The notes below the pieces were generated by a model. That model saw only the letters and a program-made list of their open reading frames with translations. It was not told the DNA's origin and did no database searches. A program made the position numbers and the translations under genes. Below are positions 26,032 through 33,256 of a stretch of DNA of 64,000 nucleotides, piece by piece (the first letter of the stretch is position 1; every line of letters starts with the position of its first letter). Source of the stretch: Streptomyces ambofaciens ATCC 23877 (GTDB lineage Bacteria; Actinomycetota; Actinomycetes; Streptomycetales; Streptomycetaceae); contig NZ_CP012382.1 in assembly GCF_001267885.1 (NCBI RefSeq), forward strand, positions 124,001-188,000, written 5' to 3'.

Positions 26032-26627
26032 TGCTCCTGGGTCAGGGCGAGCACGTGCGGGAGGCCGGCGGGGATCTCGCGGTGGGCGGCGGTGCGTTCG
26101 GCGGCGTGGGCGCGCAGCATGCGGGCCAGTTCCGCATCCCCGCGGGCGCGGGCGGCGAGGCCGTCGATCCGGGTCACGGGCACGTCGGTGAACAGGCACT
26201 TCAGTACGGCGTGCCGCCACTGGTGGGCGTCGAGGTGGCGGGCGGTGTAGGGGCCGAGGGCTGCCGTGAACAGGGTGGTGTCGTTGGTGCGCAGGGCGTC
26301 TTCCACCAGGGGCAGGCCGACGGCGGGGTCGCAGTGCAGGGGGTGCAGGGCGAGCAGGACGGCGCGCCGCTCGGGGGCTGTTCCCTGCCGGTAGAGCCGG
26401 GTCAGGGTCGCCGGGTGGGGGCGGGCCGCGGTCAGCAGCAGGACGCGGGCGGAGTCGGCGTGGGCGGGGCCGCAGCGGCGGCCGGCTTCGGCGAAGTGCA
26501 GTTCCCAGCGGGCATCTTGTGCGGTGGCGGCGGCGTGGGCGGCGCTCAGCCAGTGGTGTGCTTCGGCGCCGAGGCCGGTGAGGTGCGGGGGCGGGCCCGC
26601 CTTAGGGGTGGTGGGCTGGAGGGTCAT
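26028..26627 (-). CDS. eboA: EboA-domain protein
   Basis: This 199-residue protein is mainly helical and has no catalytic motif I can name. Its repeated short helices (HHWLSAAHAAATAQDARWELHF, LHPLHCDPAVGLPLVEDAL, WRHAVLKCLFTDVPVTRIDGL) and its position directly before an EboB-type gene match the EboA family, found only in ebo operons. The ATG at 26627 overlaps the stop of the TIM-barrel gene (ATGA) and its own stop overlaps the EboB start (GTGA). A scaffolding or adaptor role is plausible, but function is unknown. Confidence 0.78.
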   Translation of the reverse strand: MTLQPTTPKAGPPPHLTGLGAEAHHWLSAAHAAATAQDARWELHFAEAGRRCGPAHADSARVLLLTAARPHPATLTRLYRQGTAPERRAVLLALHPLHCDPAVGLPLVEDALRTNDTTLFTAALGPYTARHLDAHQWRHAVLKCLFTDVPVTRIDGLAARARGDAELARMLRAHAAERTAAHREIPAGLPHVLALTQEQ

Positions 26628-27469
26628 CGTGTTCCTCCGTCGCGCAGGAACCGCAGTGACTGCGCGGCCAGTTCGGGTCCCGCGTGGGAGTGGCGGGGCA
26701 GTTCGACGACGGTCAGGCCCTGGTAGCCGGTGTCGGCGAGGGCGTGGAGGACGGGCGGGAAGTCGATCTCGCCGTCGCCGAAGGGCAGGTGTTCGTGGAC
26801 GCCGCGGCGCATGTCCTCGATCTGCACGTGCCGCAGCCAGGGGGCGGCCTCGCGCACGCAGTCGGCGGGCGAAAGGGGCTCCAGGCACTGGCAGTGCCCG
26901 ATGTCCAGGGTCAGACCGAGGGGTGCGGGGTCGCCCAGGAGACGGCGCAGGTGGTGGAAGCCGGCGAGGGTGGCCAGCAGGTGGCCGGGTTCGGGCTCCA
27001 CCGCGAGGGGCACGCCCGTGTCCTCGGCGGCCTCCAGGACCGGGCCGAGGGCATCGGCCAGGCGTTGCCAGGCGGTGTCCTCGTCCGTGCCCGGCGGGGT
27101 GATGCCGCTGAAGCAGTGCACGGCGTGGGCGCCCAGGTCGGCGGCGACGCGCACGGCGCGGATCAGCAGGCGGATGCGGGCGAAGCGGTCGTCGGGGTCG
27201 GCGTCGAGCAGGGTGGGGCCGTGTTTGCGGCGGGGGTCGAGGACGTAGCGGGCGCCGGTCTCGACGGTGACGGACAGGCCGAGCGTGTCGAGGCGGTGGG
27301 CGAGCCGGCGGGTGCGGGCGGCCAGGCCGGGCGCGAGCGGGTCGAGGTGCATGTGGTCGAGGGTCAGGCCGACGCCGTCGTAGCCGAGGTCGGCCAGCAG
27401 GGTCAGGGCGTCGTCCAGGCGCAGGTCGGTCAGCCCGTTGGTGCCGTAGCCCAGGCGCGGCCGGCTCAT
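26624..27469 (-). CDS. sugar phosphate isomerase/epimerase-like TIM barrel
   Basis: The 281-residue protein is an AP-endonuclease-2/xylose-isomerase-type barrel. It starts LGYGTNGLTDLRLDDAL and has GVGLTLDHMHL, the metal-ligand Glu in LAVEPEPGHLLA, LTLDIGHCQC and HVQIEDMRRGVHEHLPFGDGEID, where the Asp, His and Glu of a divalent metal site are evident. It lies between the UbiA-like and EboA genes with 4-base overlaps at both ends. It is separate from the larger EboE barrel, so the operon has two such barrels. It probably isomerises or epimerises a phosphorylated sugar or cyclitol. Confidence 0.83.
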   Translation of the reverse strand: MSRPRLGYGTNGLTDLRLDDALTLLADLGYDGVGLTLDHMHLDPLAPGLAARTRRLAHRLDTLGLSVTVETGARYVLDPRRKHGPTLLDADPDDRFARIRLLIRAVRVAADLGAHAVHCFSGITPPGTDEDTAWQRLADALGPVLEAAEDTGVPLAVEPEPGHLLATLAGFHHLRRLLGDPAPLGLTLDIGHCQCLEPLSPADCVREAAPWLRHVQIEDMRRGVHEHLPFGDGEIDFPPVLHALADTGYQGLTVVELPRHSHAGPELAAQSLRFLRDGGTR

Positions 27470-28443
27470 GTGGTGCTCACCTTGCGGGCCAGGCGGGCGG
27501 CCAGGGGGGCGAGCGCGGCGGTGAGCACGGCGGTCGCGGGCGCGCCGGCCCGGGCGGCGAGGGCGCCCTGGACGGCGATGGTGGCGCGGATGCCGCCGCC
27601 GACGGCCCGCTGGGTGAGCTGGGGGGAGGGGTTGAGGACGGCGTGGGCCAGGGGGCGGGCGTAGGCGGTGGCGTAGGAGGCGGCCAGGGCGGTGCGCAGG
27701 GCGTCGGCGGGGGCCGGGGTGGGCCGGTGGCGGCCCAGGAGGGTGCCGGTGGGGCGGCGGCCGGCGAGGACGGCGGTGAGGGCGCCGGCCGCGGCGAGGG
27801 CGGCGAGGGGGGCGGCGCTGGAGCCTCCTTCGGCCTCGCGGCGGGAGACGAGGGTGACGGTCAGGGTGTGGGCGGCCAGGACCGTGGCCGGGGCGAGGGC
27901 GGGGCGGGGGGTGCCGGTGGTGGCGGCCGCGCCCAGGAGCAGGTCCAGTGCGCGGGCGGTGGCCATCGCCGGCGGGCCTGCGGGGGTGTGTTTGAGGCCC
28001 AGGTCGTAGGCCCAGACGGTGGCGGTCAGCGGGACGGCCAGGGCGAGGGTGCGGCGCCCGGCGCAGGCCGCGAGGGCGAGGCCGGCCGCGGACAGGGCGC
28101 CCGCGGCGGCGAGGGCGGCGCCGGGGCGGATGCGGCCGGAGGGCAGGGGCCGGTGCGGGCGCACGGCGGCGTCCTCAGTCCGGTCGGCCCAGTCGTTGAG
28201 GGCCATGCCCGCCTCGTACAGGCACAGGGAGGCGCCGGCGGCCAGGGCGGTGCGCCGGGTGGGCGGGCGGCCGGTGGCGGCGGCGCCGGCCAGGACGTCG
28301 CCGGGCACGGTGAACAGGGCCGGGGCGCGCAGCAGTTCGGCCCAGGCGCGGATCCGGGCGGCGGGGGCGGGGCGGGGGGCGGGGGGTGGCAGGTGGGCCG
28401 GCCGGGGGTGGTGGGTCCGGGTGGCGGGGCGGGGTGTGTTCAC
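27466..28443 (-). CDS. UbiA-type prenyltransferase-like membrane protein (SCO3242 / EboC type)
   Basis: The 325-residue protein is very hydrophobic and Ala-rich, with about eight membrane helices. The first acidic motif is NDWADRTEDAAVRPHRPLPSGRI, the UbiA NDxxDxxxD-type motif next to the RPLPSG turn, here given in two parts. The second region, YDLGLKHTPAGP, corresponds to the distal acidic loop, with a single Asp. It resembles the SCO3242-type prenyltransferases of Streptomyces and holds the EboC place in this operon. GTG at 28443 overlaps the upstream stop. It may transfer a polyprenyl or similar lipid group to a cyclitol or sugar made by its neighbours. Confidence 0.82.
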   Translation of the reverse strand: MNTPRPATRTHHPRPAHLPPPAPRPAPAARIRAWAELLRAPALFTVPGDVLAGAAATGRPPTRRTALAAGASLCLYEAGMALNDWADRTEDAAVRPHRPLPSGRIRPGAALAAAGALSAAGLALAACAGRRTLALAVPLTATVWAYDLGLKHTPAGPPAMATARALDLLLGAAATTGTPRPALAPATVLAAHTLTVTLVSRREAEGGSSAAPLAALAAAGALTAVLAGRRPTGTLLGRHRPTPAPADALRTALAASYATAYARPLAHAVLNPSPQLTQRAVGGGIRATIAVQGALAARAGAPATAVLTAALAPLAARLARKVSTT

Positions 28444-29570
28444 CGGGAGTGGCCCAGCCGTGCGGCGAAGGCGAGGAGGTGTGCGTACTGTTCCGTCAGG
28501 GCGGACTCGTCGCCGTCGGGGTCCTTGAAGTAGAAGCCGAGTTCGGGCCGCGGGCCGGACAGGCCCTTCTCGTGGGCGCGGGCGAGCAGCCGGGCCAGGT
28601 CGAGGACGAGGGGCGCGGCGAGCGCGGAGTCGCAGCCCTGCCAGATGGTCTGCAAAACCATGCGGGTGCCGAGGAACCCGTCGAAGGCCACGTGGTCCCA
28701 GGCGGTCTTCCACTCCCCCAGGGCGGGCACGTCGTCGATGTGGACCTCGCCCTGGGGCGTGGTGCCGAGGGTGTCGGCCAGGACGCGTTCCTTGCCGGCG
28801 TTCTTGGCGCGCGCGGCGGCCGGGTCGGCCAGGGCGGCGCCGTCGCCGCCGCCCAGCAGGTTCGTGCCCGACCAGGCCCGCACCGCCAGCGCCCGCTGGG
28901 CGAACATCGGGCCCAGTACGGCCCGTAGCAGGGTCTGCCCGGTCTTGCCGTCGCGGCCCGCGTAGGGCAGGCCCGACACGCGGGCCGCCCCTGCCAGCTG
29001 GGGGTGGCGCAGTCCGGTGGAGGGGGTGAAGTCGGCGAAGGCGCAGCCGGCCCGCAGGGCCGCGGCCGCGTACAGGGAGCTGGCCGGCCAGGTGCCGGGG
29101 GCCGGTTCGGGCTCGGTGGAGGCGACGTTGACGACGACGGTGCGCGCGACGCCGGTGCGGCGGGCGAAGTCCCTGAGGTCAGTGGCGAAGTCGGCGATGA
29201 GTTCCTCGGGGGCGCGGCTGTCGCCGTCCACCGGGCCGCCGGGGCGGATGCGTGCGTCGGCCGCGGCCAGTTCGCTGTGCACGGCGGCGGGCAGCCAGGG
29301 CGGCAGGACGCCCTGGGCGGCCAGTTCCTCGGCGCGTTTGGGCAGCGGGGTGCTCGCCGTGTCGTGGCCGCCGAAGACCAGCGAGTCCAGGGCGGGCAGG
29401 CCGCTGCCGGTGAAGGCGTCCGTCTCGGTGACCATGCCGGTGGGCGCGAGCAGTTGGGCCGCCAGCGCGGCGCAGCCCGCCACCGCTGTGGTGGCCACCG
29501 AGCCGCGGGCTCCGATCAGCCACACGCCGGTGGTGTCACCGGCGGCTGAGGTGGTGGCATGTGGGGTCAC
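28440..29570 (-). CDS. myo-inositol-1-phosphate (inositol-3-phosphate) synthase-like enzyme
   Basis: The 376-residue protein has the family's NAD motif (LIGARGSVATT), LVFGGHD, VVVNVASTEP, FTPSTG, the GRDGKTGQTLL signature, SGTNLLGGGDG and VAFDGFLGTRM. These are hallmark segments of inositol-phosphate synthases, which convert glucose 6-phosphate to inositol phosphate through an NAD-dependent aldol cyclisation. The GTG at 29570 is chosen because GGGAGG lies 6 bases upstream. It is the first gene of a chain of seven overlapping or abutting ebo-type genes. Cyanobacterial and Pseudomonas ebo operons have a dehydroquinate-synthase-like EboD here; both are NAD-dependent sugar-phosphate cyclases. Confidence 0.88.
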   Translation of the reverse strand: MTPHATTSAAGDTTGVWLIGARGSVATTAVAGCAALAAQLLAPTGMVTETDAFTGSGLPALDSLVFGGHDTASTPLPKRAEELAAQGVLPPWLPAAVHSELAAADARIRPGGPVDGDSRAPEELIADFATDLRDFARRTGVARTVVVNVASTEPEPAPGTWPASSLYAAAALRAGCAFADFTPSTGLRHPQLAGAARVSGLPYAGRDGKTGQTLLRAVLGPMFAQRALAVRAWSGTNLLGGGDGAALADPAAARAKNAGKERVLADTLGTTPQGEVHIDDVPALGEWKTAWDHVAFDGFLGTRMVLQTIWQGCDSALAAPLVLDLARLLARAHEKGLSGPRPELGFYFKDPDGDESALTEQYAHLLAFAARLGHSR

Positions 29571-29812
29571 GGGCGGCCTCCCTGGGCGTGGGACGTGGTG
29601 GTGGCGTGGGGGTGTGGGGCCAGGATGCCGAGCCGGGCGGGGCGGCGGTGCGGTCCTCCGCCGGATGTCGAGCGGCCGCCGAGCCGGATCCCACCGCCCG
29701 CCCCGGCAGGGCGGACCGGGCAGGGCGTTGGCGGGGCGGGCATGCGTGGGCCCCGCCGGCCGTGGAGGGGCCGGCGGGGCCTGGAGGGTGGCGTGCGCGG
29801 GGCACGCCGGGG

Positions 29813-30928
29813 TCAGTAGGTCACGCGCAGCAGTTCGCCGTTGGTGCCCACGGTGTTGTTGGTGACGTACACCTTGCCGCAGTGGTCGACGGCGAGGCCG
29901 GTGGGCTGGCGCAGCCGGTCGCCGGTGGGGATCACGGAGACGGCGCCGGTGGCGGTGTCGACCTTGGACAGGGTGCCCGGCTGCGGCGGGCCGGCCAGCT
30001 GTGCCGAGCTGTAGGACAGGGCGAGCAGGTCGCCGTCGCGGTCCAGCTCGAGGTCGACCAGGTTGGTCAGTCCGGTGGCCAGGACCTGGGGCTGCTGGCC
30101 GGGGGCGATCTTCCACACGCGGGAGGCGCCCAGGCGTCCGCCGCTCATGTCGGCGATGTAGACGGTGCCGTCGGCGGCCTTGGTGATGCCGGTGGGCACG
30201 GTCTCGGCGGCGCCGGTGGGCAGTTCGTTCTTGGGCAGCAGGTACTGGGTGGTGGTGGTGCCGTCGCTGTTGCCGCGCACGACGGTGTTGGCGCCGGCGT
30301 CGGTGACCAGGTAGCCGCTGCCGCTGCGCACCAGGCGCCAGGGGTTGGCGTGGACGTCGCCGCCGTCGGGGTTGAGGCGGGTCTCGTGGTCGGTGAGGTC
30401 GGCCAGGACCTTGCCGTCGCGGGTGCGGAAGACGGTGCCCAGGGTCTTGGCGCCCTCGCCGAGGGCCGCGCGGGAGTCGTTGGTGCCGCCCAGGGCGCTG
30501 GCGACGACGTAGCCGCCGAAGCGGTCGGGCAGGACGTCGCTGGGGCCGTTGGCGGAGATGGGGGCGCCGGGGGCGACGCCCTTGGCGGTGGAGGCCAGGC
30601 CGGTGGCGACGCGGCCCTTGAAGCTGCCCTTGACCTTGTAGACGGAGCCGGTGGCGCCCAGGCACGTCTGGTCGAGCGGGCAGCCGGCCAGTCCGGTGCC
30701 GGACTCGGCGACCAGCACCCCGCCGTCGGGCAGCGCGGTGACGCCGCGCGGGTTGTTCAGCTGGGAGGCCACGACGGTCAGGGTCGCCTCGGCGGGCGTG
30801 TGGGTGCGGTGGTGACGGTGGGTCTGGGGCTGCGCCTGGACGGGACCGGCGGTCAGCGGGACGGCGACGGCACCGGCCACGCCTGCCGCCAGGATTATCT
30901 TCGTCCAGGAACTGCGCGAGTTCGGCAT
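29813..30928 (-). CDS. secreted ScyD/ScyE-family beta-propeller-like protein
   Basis: The 371-residue protein has a Sec signal peptide (basic start, IILAAGVAGAVAVPLTAG core, cleavage near VQAQ). The mature part has repeated strand motifs of NHL/SMP-30-like propellers: NNPRGVTALPDGGVLVAESG, GTVFRTRDGKVLADL, PTGITKAADGTVYIADMSGG, LVDLELDRDGDLLALSYS and QPTGLAVDHCGKVYVTNN. This is the ScyD/ScyE family, named for genes of the scytonemin operon. GAGGAGAG precedes the ATG. It lies 242 bases upstream of the ebo operon on the same strand, so both may share a promoter. It would act outside the membrane, perhaps binding a hydrophobic metabolite. Confidence 0.83.
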   Translation of the reverse strand: MPNSRSSWTKIILAAGVAGAVAVPLTAGPVQAQPQTHRHHRTHTPAEATLTVVASQLNNPRGVTALPDGGVLVAESGTGLAGCPLDQTCLGATGSVYKVKGSFKGRVATGLASTAKGVAPGAPISANGPSDVLPDRFGGYVVASALGGTNDSRAALGEGAKTLGTVFRTRDGKVLADLTDHETRLNPDGGDVHANPWRLVRSGSGYLVTDAGANTVVRGNSDGTTTTQYLLPKNELPTGAAETVPTGITKAADGTVYIADMSGGRLGASRVWKIAPGQQPQVLATGLTNLVDLELDRDGDLLALSYSSAQLAGPPQPGTLSKVDTATGAVSVIPTGDRLRQPTGLAVDHCGKVYVTNNTVGTNGELLRVTY

Positions 30929-31186
30929 TTCTCTCCTCGGTTCATTGCTCCCCCCAATTGTTCGGAGAGCGGATGCGAAATCAGCGCCACCATAGGGCAG
31001 TCACCTTGTTTATCGCGTCAAATGTTCCGCAGGAAAAGAGGGGCGAACCCATAAACCACCGGCGTTCGAGTACCCCTCCAGGCGGCTTCGACCTTTTTAC
31101 CTATCGTGGTAGTCCGGGTCCCTTCCGGCGGTTCGGTGTGGGACGCGGTTGGGACAGATCATGCACTCCTGCAACGGAGGAAACTC
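30929..31186. promoter_or_regulatory. divergent promoter region with SARP-type repeats
   Basis: This 258-base region between the ScyE-like gene and the rightward alpH candidate is clearly AT-richer than its surroundings. On the plus strand TTCGAG (31065-31070) and TTCGAC (31087-31092) are spaced 22 bases apart, two helical turns, and are followed by a possible -10 box TACCTAT at 31098-31104. SARPs bind heptamers of this kind at 11- or 22-base spacing close to the -10 element. On the minus strand CTATGG is a possible -10 for the secreted protein gene. Confidence 0.5.
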
Positions 31187-32272
31187 ATGCCCGAATTGCC
31201 GCCCCCGCACGTCGTCCGGGAAGCGGAGAAAGCGCGAGCGGAGCTGCAGCGGCAGAGCCGGGAACTCGCGCCGCCGCCGTTCGCCCTGCTGGAAATGATC
31301 ATGGGTGTCATGGTGTCGCGGGCGGTGCACGTCGTCGCCGAGCTGAAGGTGGCCGAGGCACTCGCCGAGGGGCCGCTGTCCGCCGAGGAGCTCGCCGGGC
31401 GGGTCGGCGCGGACGCGGACGCGCTCGGGCGGGTGCTGCGCCTGCTGGCGAGCAACGGGGTGTTCGCCACCCGTGCGGACGGCACGTTCGAGCTGACGCC
31501 GATGGCGGACGCGCTGCGCGCCGATCACCCGATGTCGATGCGCCCCATCGCGCTGCTGATGGGTCATCCCATCCACTGGGAGGACTGGAGCGGCTTCCCC
31601 GAGACCGTGGTCACCGGTGAGCCGGCGCTGCCGAAGCTGCGCGGCATGCACGCCTTCGAGTTCCTGACGAAGAACGCCGAGTACGGGCAGGTGTTCTTCG
31701 AGGGCATGGGCAGCATGTCCGCCTCGGAGACCGGGCCGATCGTCGCGGCCTACGACTTCACGCGGTTCGGCACGGTGGTGGACTTCTGCGGCGGCCAGGG
31801 CGGTCTGCTCGCGGGCATCCTGGCCTCCTCCCCCGCGACCAGGGGCGTCCTGTACGACCCGCGGGTCGAGGAGAACGGGGCGGCGGAGTTCCTCGCCGCG
31901 CAGGGGGTCGCCGACCGGACCGAGCGGGTGGCCGGCGACCTGTTCGAGGTGCCGCCGGGCGGGGCGGACGCCTACGTCCTCAAGCACATCGTGCACGACT
32001 GGCCCGAGGAGCAGGCGCTGCAGATCCTGCGCAACGTGCGCGCGGCGATCAAGCCGGGCGGGCGGCTGCTGATCGCGGAGATGGTGATTCCGGAGCAGGG
32101 CGACGAGCCGCACTCCGGCAAGCTGGTCGACCTGTGGCTGATGCTGCTGGTCGGCGGCCGTGAGCGCACTCCGGGCCAGTACGCGGACCTCCTGGCCCGT
32201 GCCGGGTTCCGTCTGGAGCGCGTCGTGGAGACGGCGGCGGCGATCTCCCTGGTGGAGGCCGTGCCCGTGTGA
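31187..32272 (+). CDS. alpH: O-methyltransferase-like protein, probable AlpH (hydrazine-coupling enzyme)
   Basis: The 361-residue protein has the full layout of small-molecule O-methyltransferases: an N-terminal dimerisation and winged-helix part (VAEALAEGPLSAEELAGRVG, GVFATRADGTFELTP), a Rossmann domain and VLKHIVHDWPEEQALQIL with the usual catalytic His. The SAM-binding motif I is altered: where the family has DxGGGxG, this protein has DFCGGQG (residues 199-205), with Cys201 in place of the first Gly. In kinamycin biosynthesis AlpH is an O-methyltransferase-like protein that couples glutamylhydrazine to the polyketide without using SAM, so this gene is assigned to that role. CGGAGG lies 6 bases before the ATG. 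It is transcribed alone, rightward. Confidence 0.85.
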   Translation: MPELPPPHVVREAEKARAELQRQSRELAPPPFALLEMIMGVMVSRAVHVVAELKVAEALAEGPLSAEELAGRVGADADALGRVLRLLASNGVFATRADGTFELTPMADALRADHPMSMRPIALLMGHPIHWEDWSGFPETVVTGEPALPKLRGMHAFEFLTKNAEYGQVFFEGMGSMSASETGPIVAAYDFTRFGTVVDFCGGQGGLLAGILASSPATRGVLYDPRVEENGAAEFLAAQGVADRTERVAGDLFEVPPGGADAYVLKHIVHDWPEEQALQILRNVRAAIKPGGRLLIAEMVIPEQGDEPHSGKLVDLWLMLLVGGRERTPGQYADLLARAGFRLERVVETAAAISLVEAVPV

Positions 32273-32288
32273 TCCGCCCCCCTTGGAC

Positions 32289-32331
32289 GGAAGGCCCCGC
32301 CGCGGGATGAGGGAACGCGGCGGGGCCTTCC
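32289..32331 (+). terminator. hairpin terminator after alpH candidate
   Basis: A perfect 16-bp stem (32289-32304 with 32316-32331) with an 11-base loop begins 17 bases after the stop codon at 32272. There is no T-run, as is common in Streptomyces. Confidence 0.72.
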
Positions 32332-32400
32332 CGCGCGCGCCGGGACACGCCGGGGCCGGCCGCGGGGGCGGGGTGCTGTCGGGCGGGGCCCGTCCGGGGG

Positions 32401-32530
32401 CACGGCGGTCCGGCGGGGGCCTGTGCCGGGGGCGCGGTTGTCCGGCGGAGTCCTGTGCCGGGACGCGGCGGTCCGGCGGAGTCCTCTGCCGGGACACGGC
32501 TGTCCGGTGGCTGTCGCGCCGCGGCTGTCC
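32401..32530. repeat. degenerate 31-32-bp tandem repeat
   Basis: The word GTCCGG recurs at 32408, 32440, 32471 and 32502 within a longer similar context (GGCGGAGTCCTGTGCCGGGA-like). The spacing of 31-32 bases is constant. It lies in the gene-free 32273-33256 gap, in which I see no coding gene. Confidence 0.6.
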
Positions 32531-32984
32531 GGCCGGGGCTGTGCGCAGGTGTGGAGCCGTCCCGCGGGGGTGTCGGGGGGGTGCGGTGCCGCCGGGGGGC
32601 GTCATGGGCGGGTGGTGCCCGGCGGCGGGTGGTGCTGCCGCTCGGGGAGAAAGAGTGGGGGCCGCGCGGCGGTGTTCGTGGGGCGGGCCCGCCCGGCGGG
32701 GCTCCGAAAGGGGCTCCCGGGGCTGCCCGAAGGGCGCGGTGGTGCCCGGGAGTTGCCGGCCGCCCGTCCGGCGGGGCCGGTCAGCAGGGTCTGCTGTCGC
32801 CAGGCCGCTGGAGGCACCGTCCCGGGGCACAGGGGCCGGCCGCCCGTGCGCCGCCCCGGGGCGTGGGGTCGGGGCCCGCCGGCCGAGCCCCCCTCCCCCG
32901 GGGGTGTGGGTGACTGCCGAGCCCGTCCCCCCGGGGTGTGGGTGACTGCCAGGGGCGCGCCCCCGGGGAGTGGGTGACCGCCGG

Positions 32985-33179
32985 GGGGTGGGGTGCCGCC
33001 CGGCGGGGGCGGGTGCCGTCCCCGGGGTGCGGTGCCGCACGGCGGGGGCGGGTGCCGTCCCCGGGGCGAGGTGCCACCCGGCGGGGGTGGATGCCGTCCC
33101 CGGGGTGCGGTGCCGCCCGGCGGGGGTGGATGCCGTCCCCGGGGTGGGGTGCCACCCGGCGGGGGCGGGTGCCGTCCCC
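32985..33179. repeat. five copies of a 39-bp tandem repeat
   Basis: Five consecutive 39-bp units end with the same GTCCCC at 33023, 33062, 33101, 33140 and 33179. Each unit has the core GTGCC, a GGCGGGGG run and TGCCGTCCCC, with a few substitutions between copies. As the unit is a multiple of three, all frames stay open and give repetitive Pro/Gly/Arg translations, but nothing supports a real gene. The array lies 78 bases downstream of the alpG-type hydroxylase gene. Confidence 0.85.
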
Positions 33180-33256
33180 GGGGTGCGGTGGCCGGCCGGG
33201 GAACGTGCGGTGCCCCCGGCGTGCCGCACACGCGCCGGGGGCATGGGGTGGGGCGG

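Noticed and set aside
31187..32272. Ordinary SAM-dependent O-methyltransferase
   Set aside because: The fold fits, but the altered SAM motif, the isolated position next to the PKS core and the N-N cassette make an AlpH-type, SAM-independent role more likely. Not excluded by sequence alone.
32985..33179. Possible CRISPR array
   Set aside because: The units are contiguous 39-bp tandem copies without unique spacers and without cas genes nearby.
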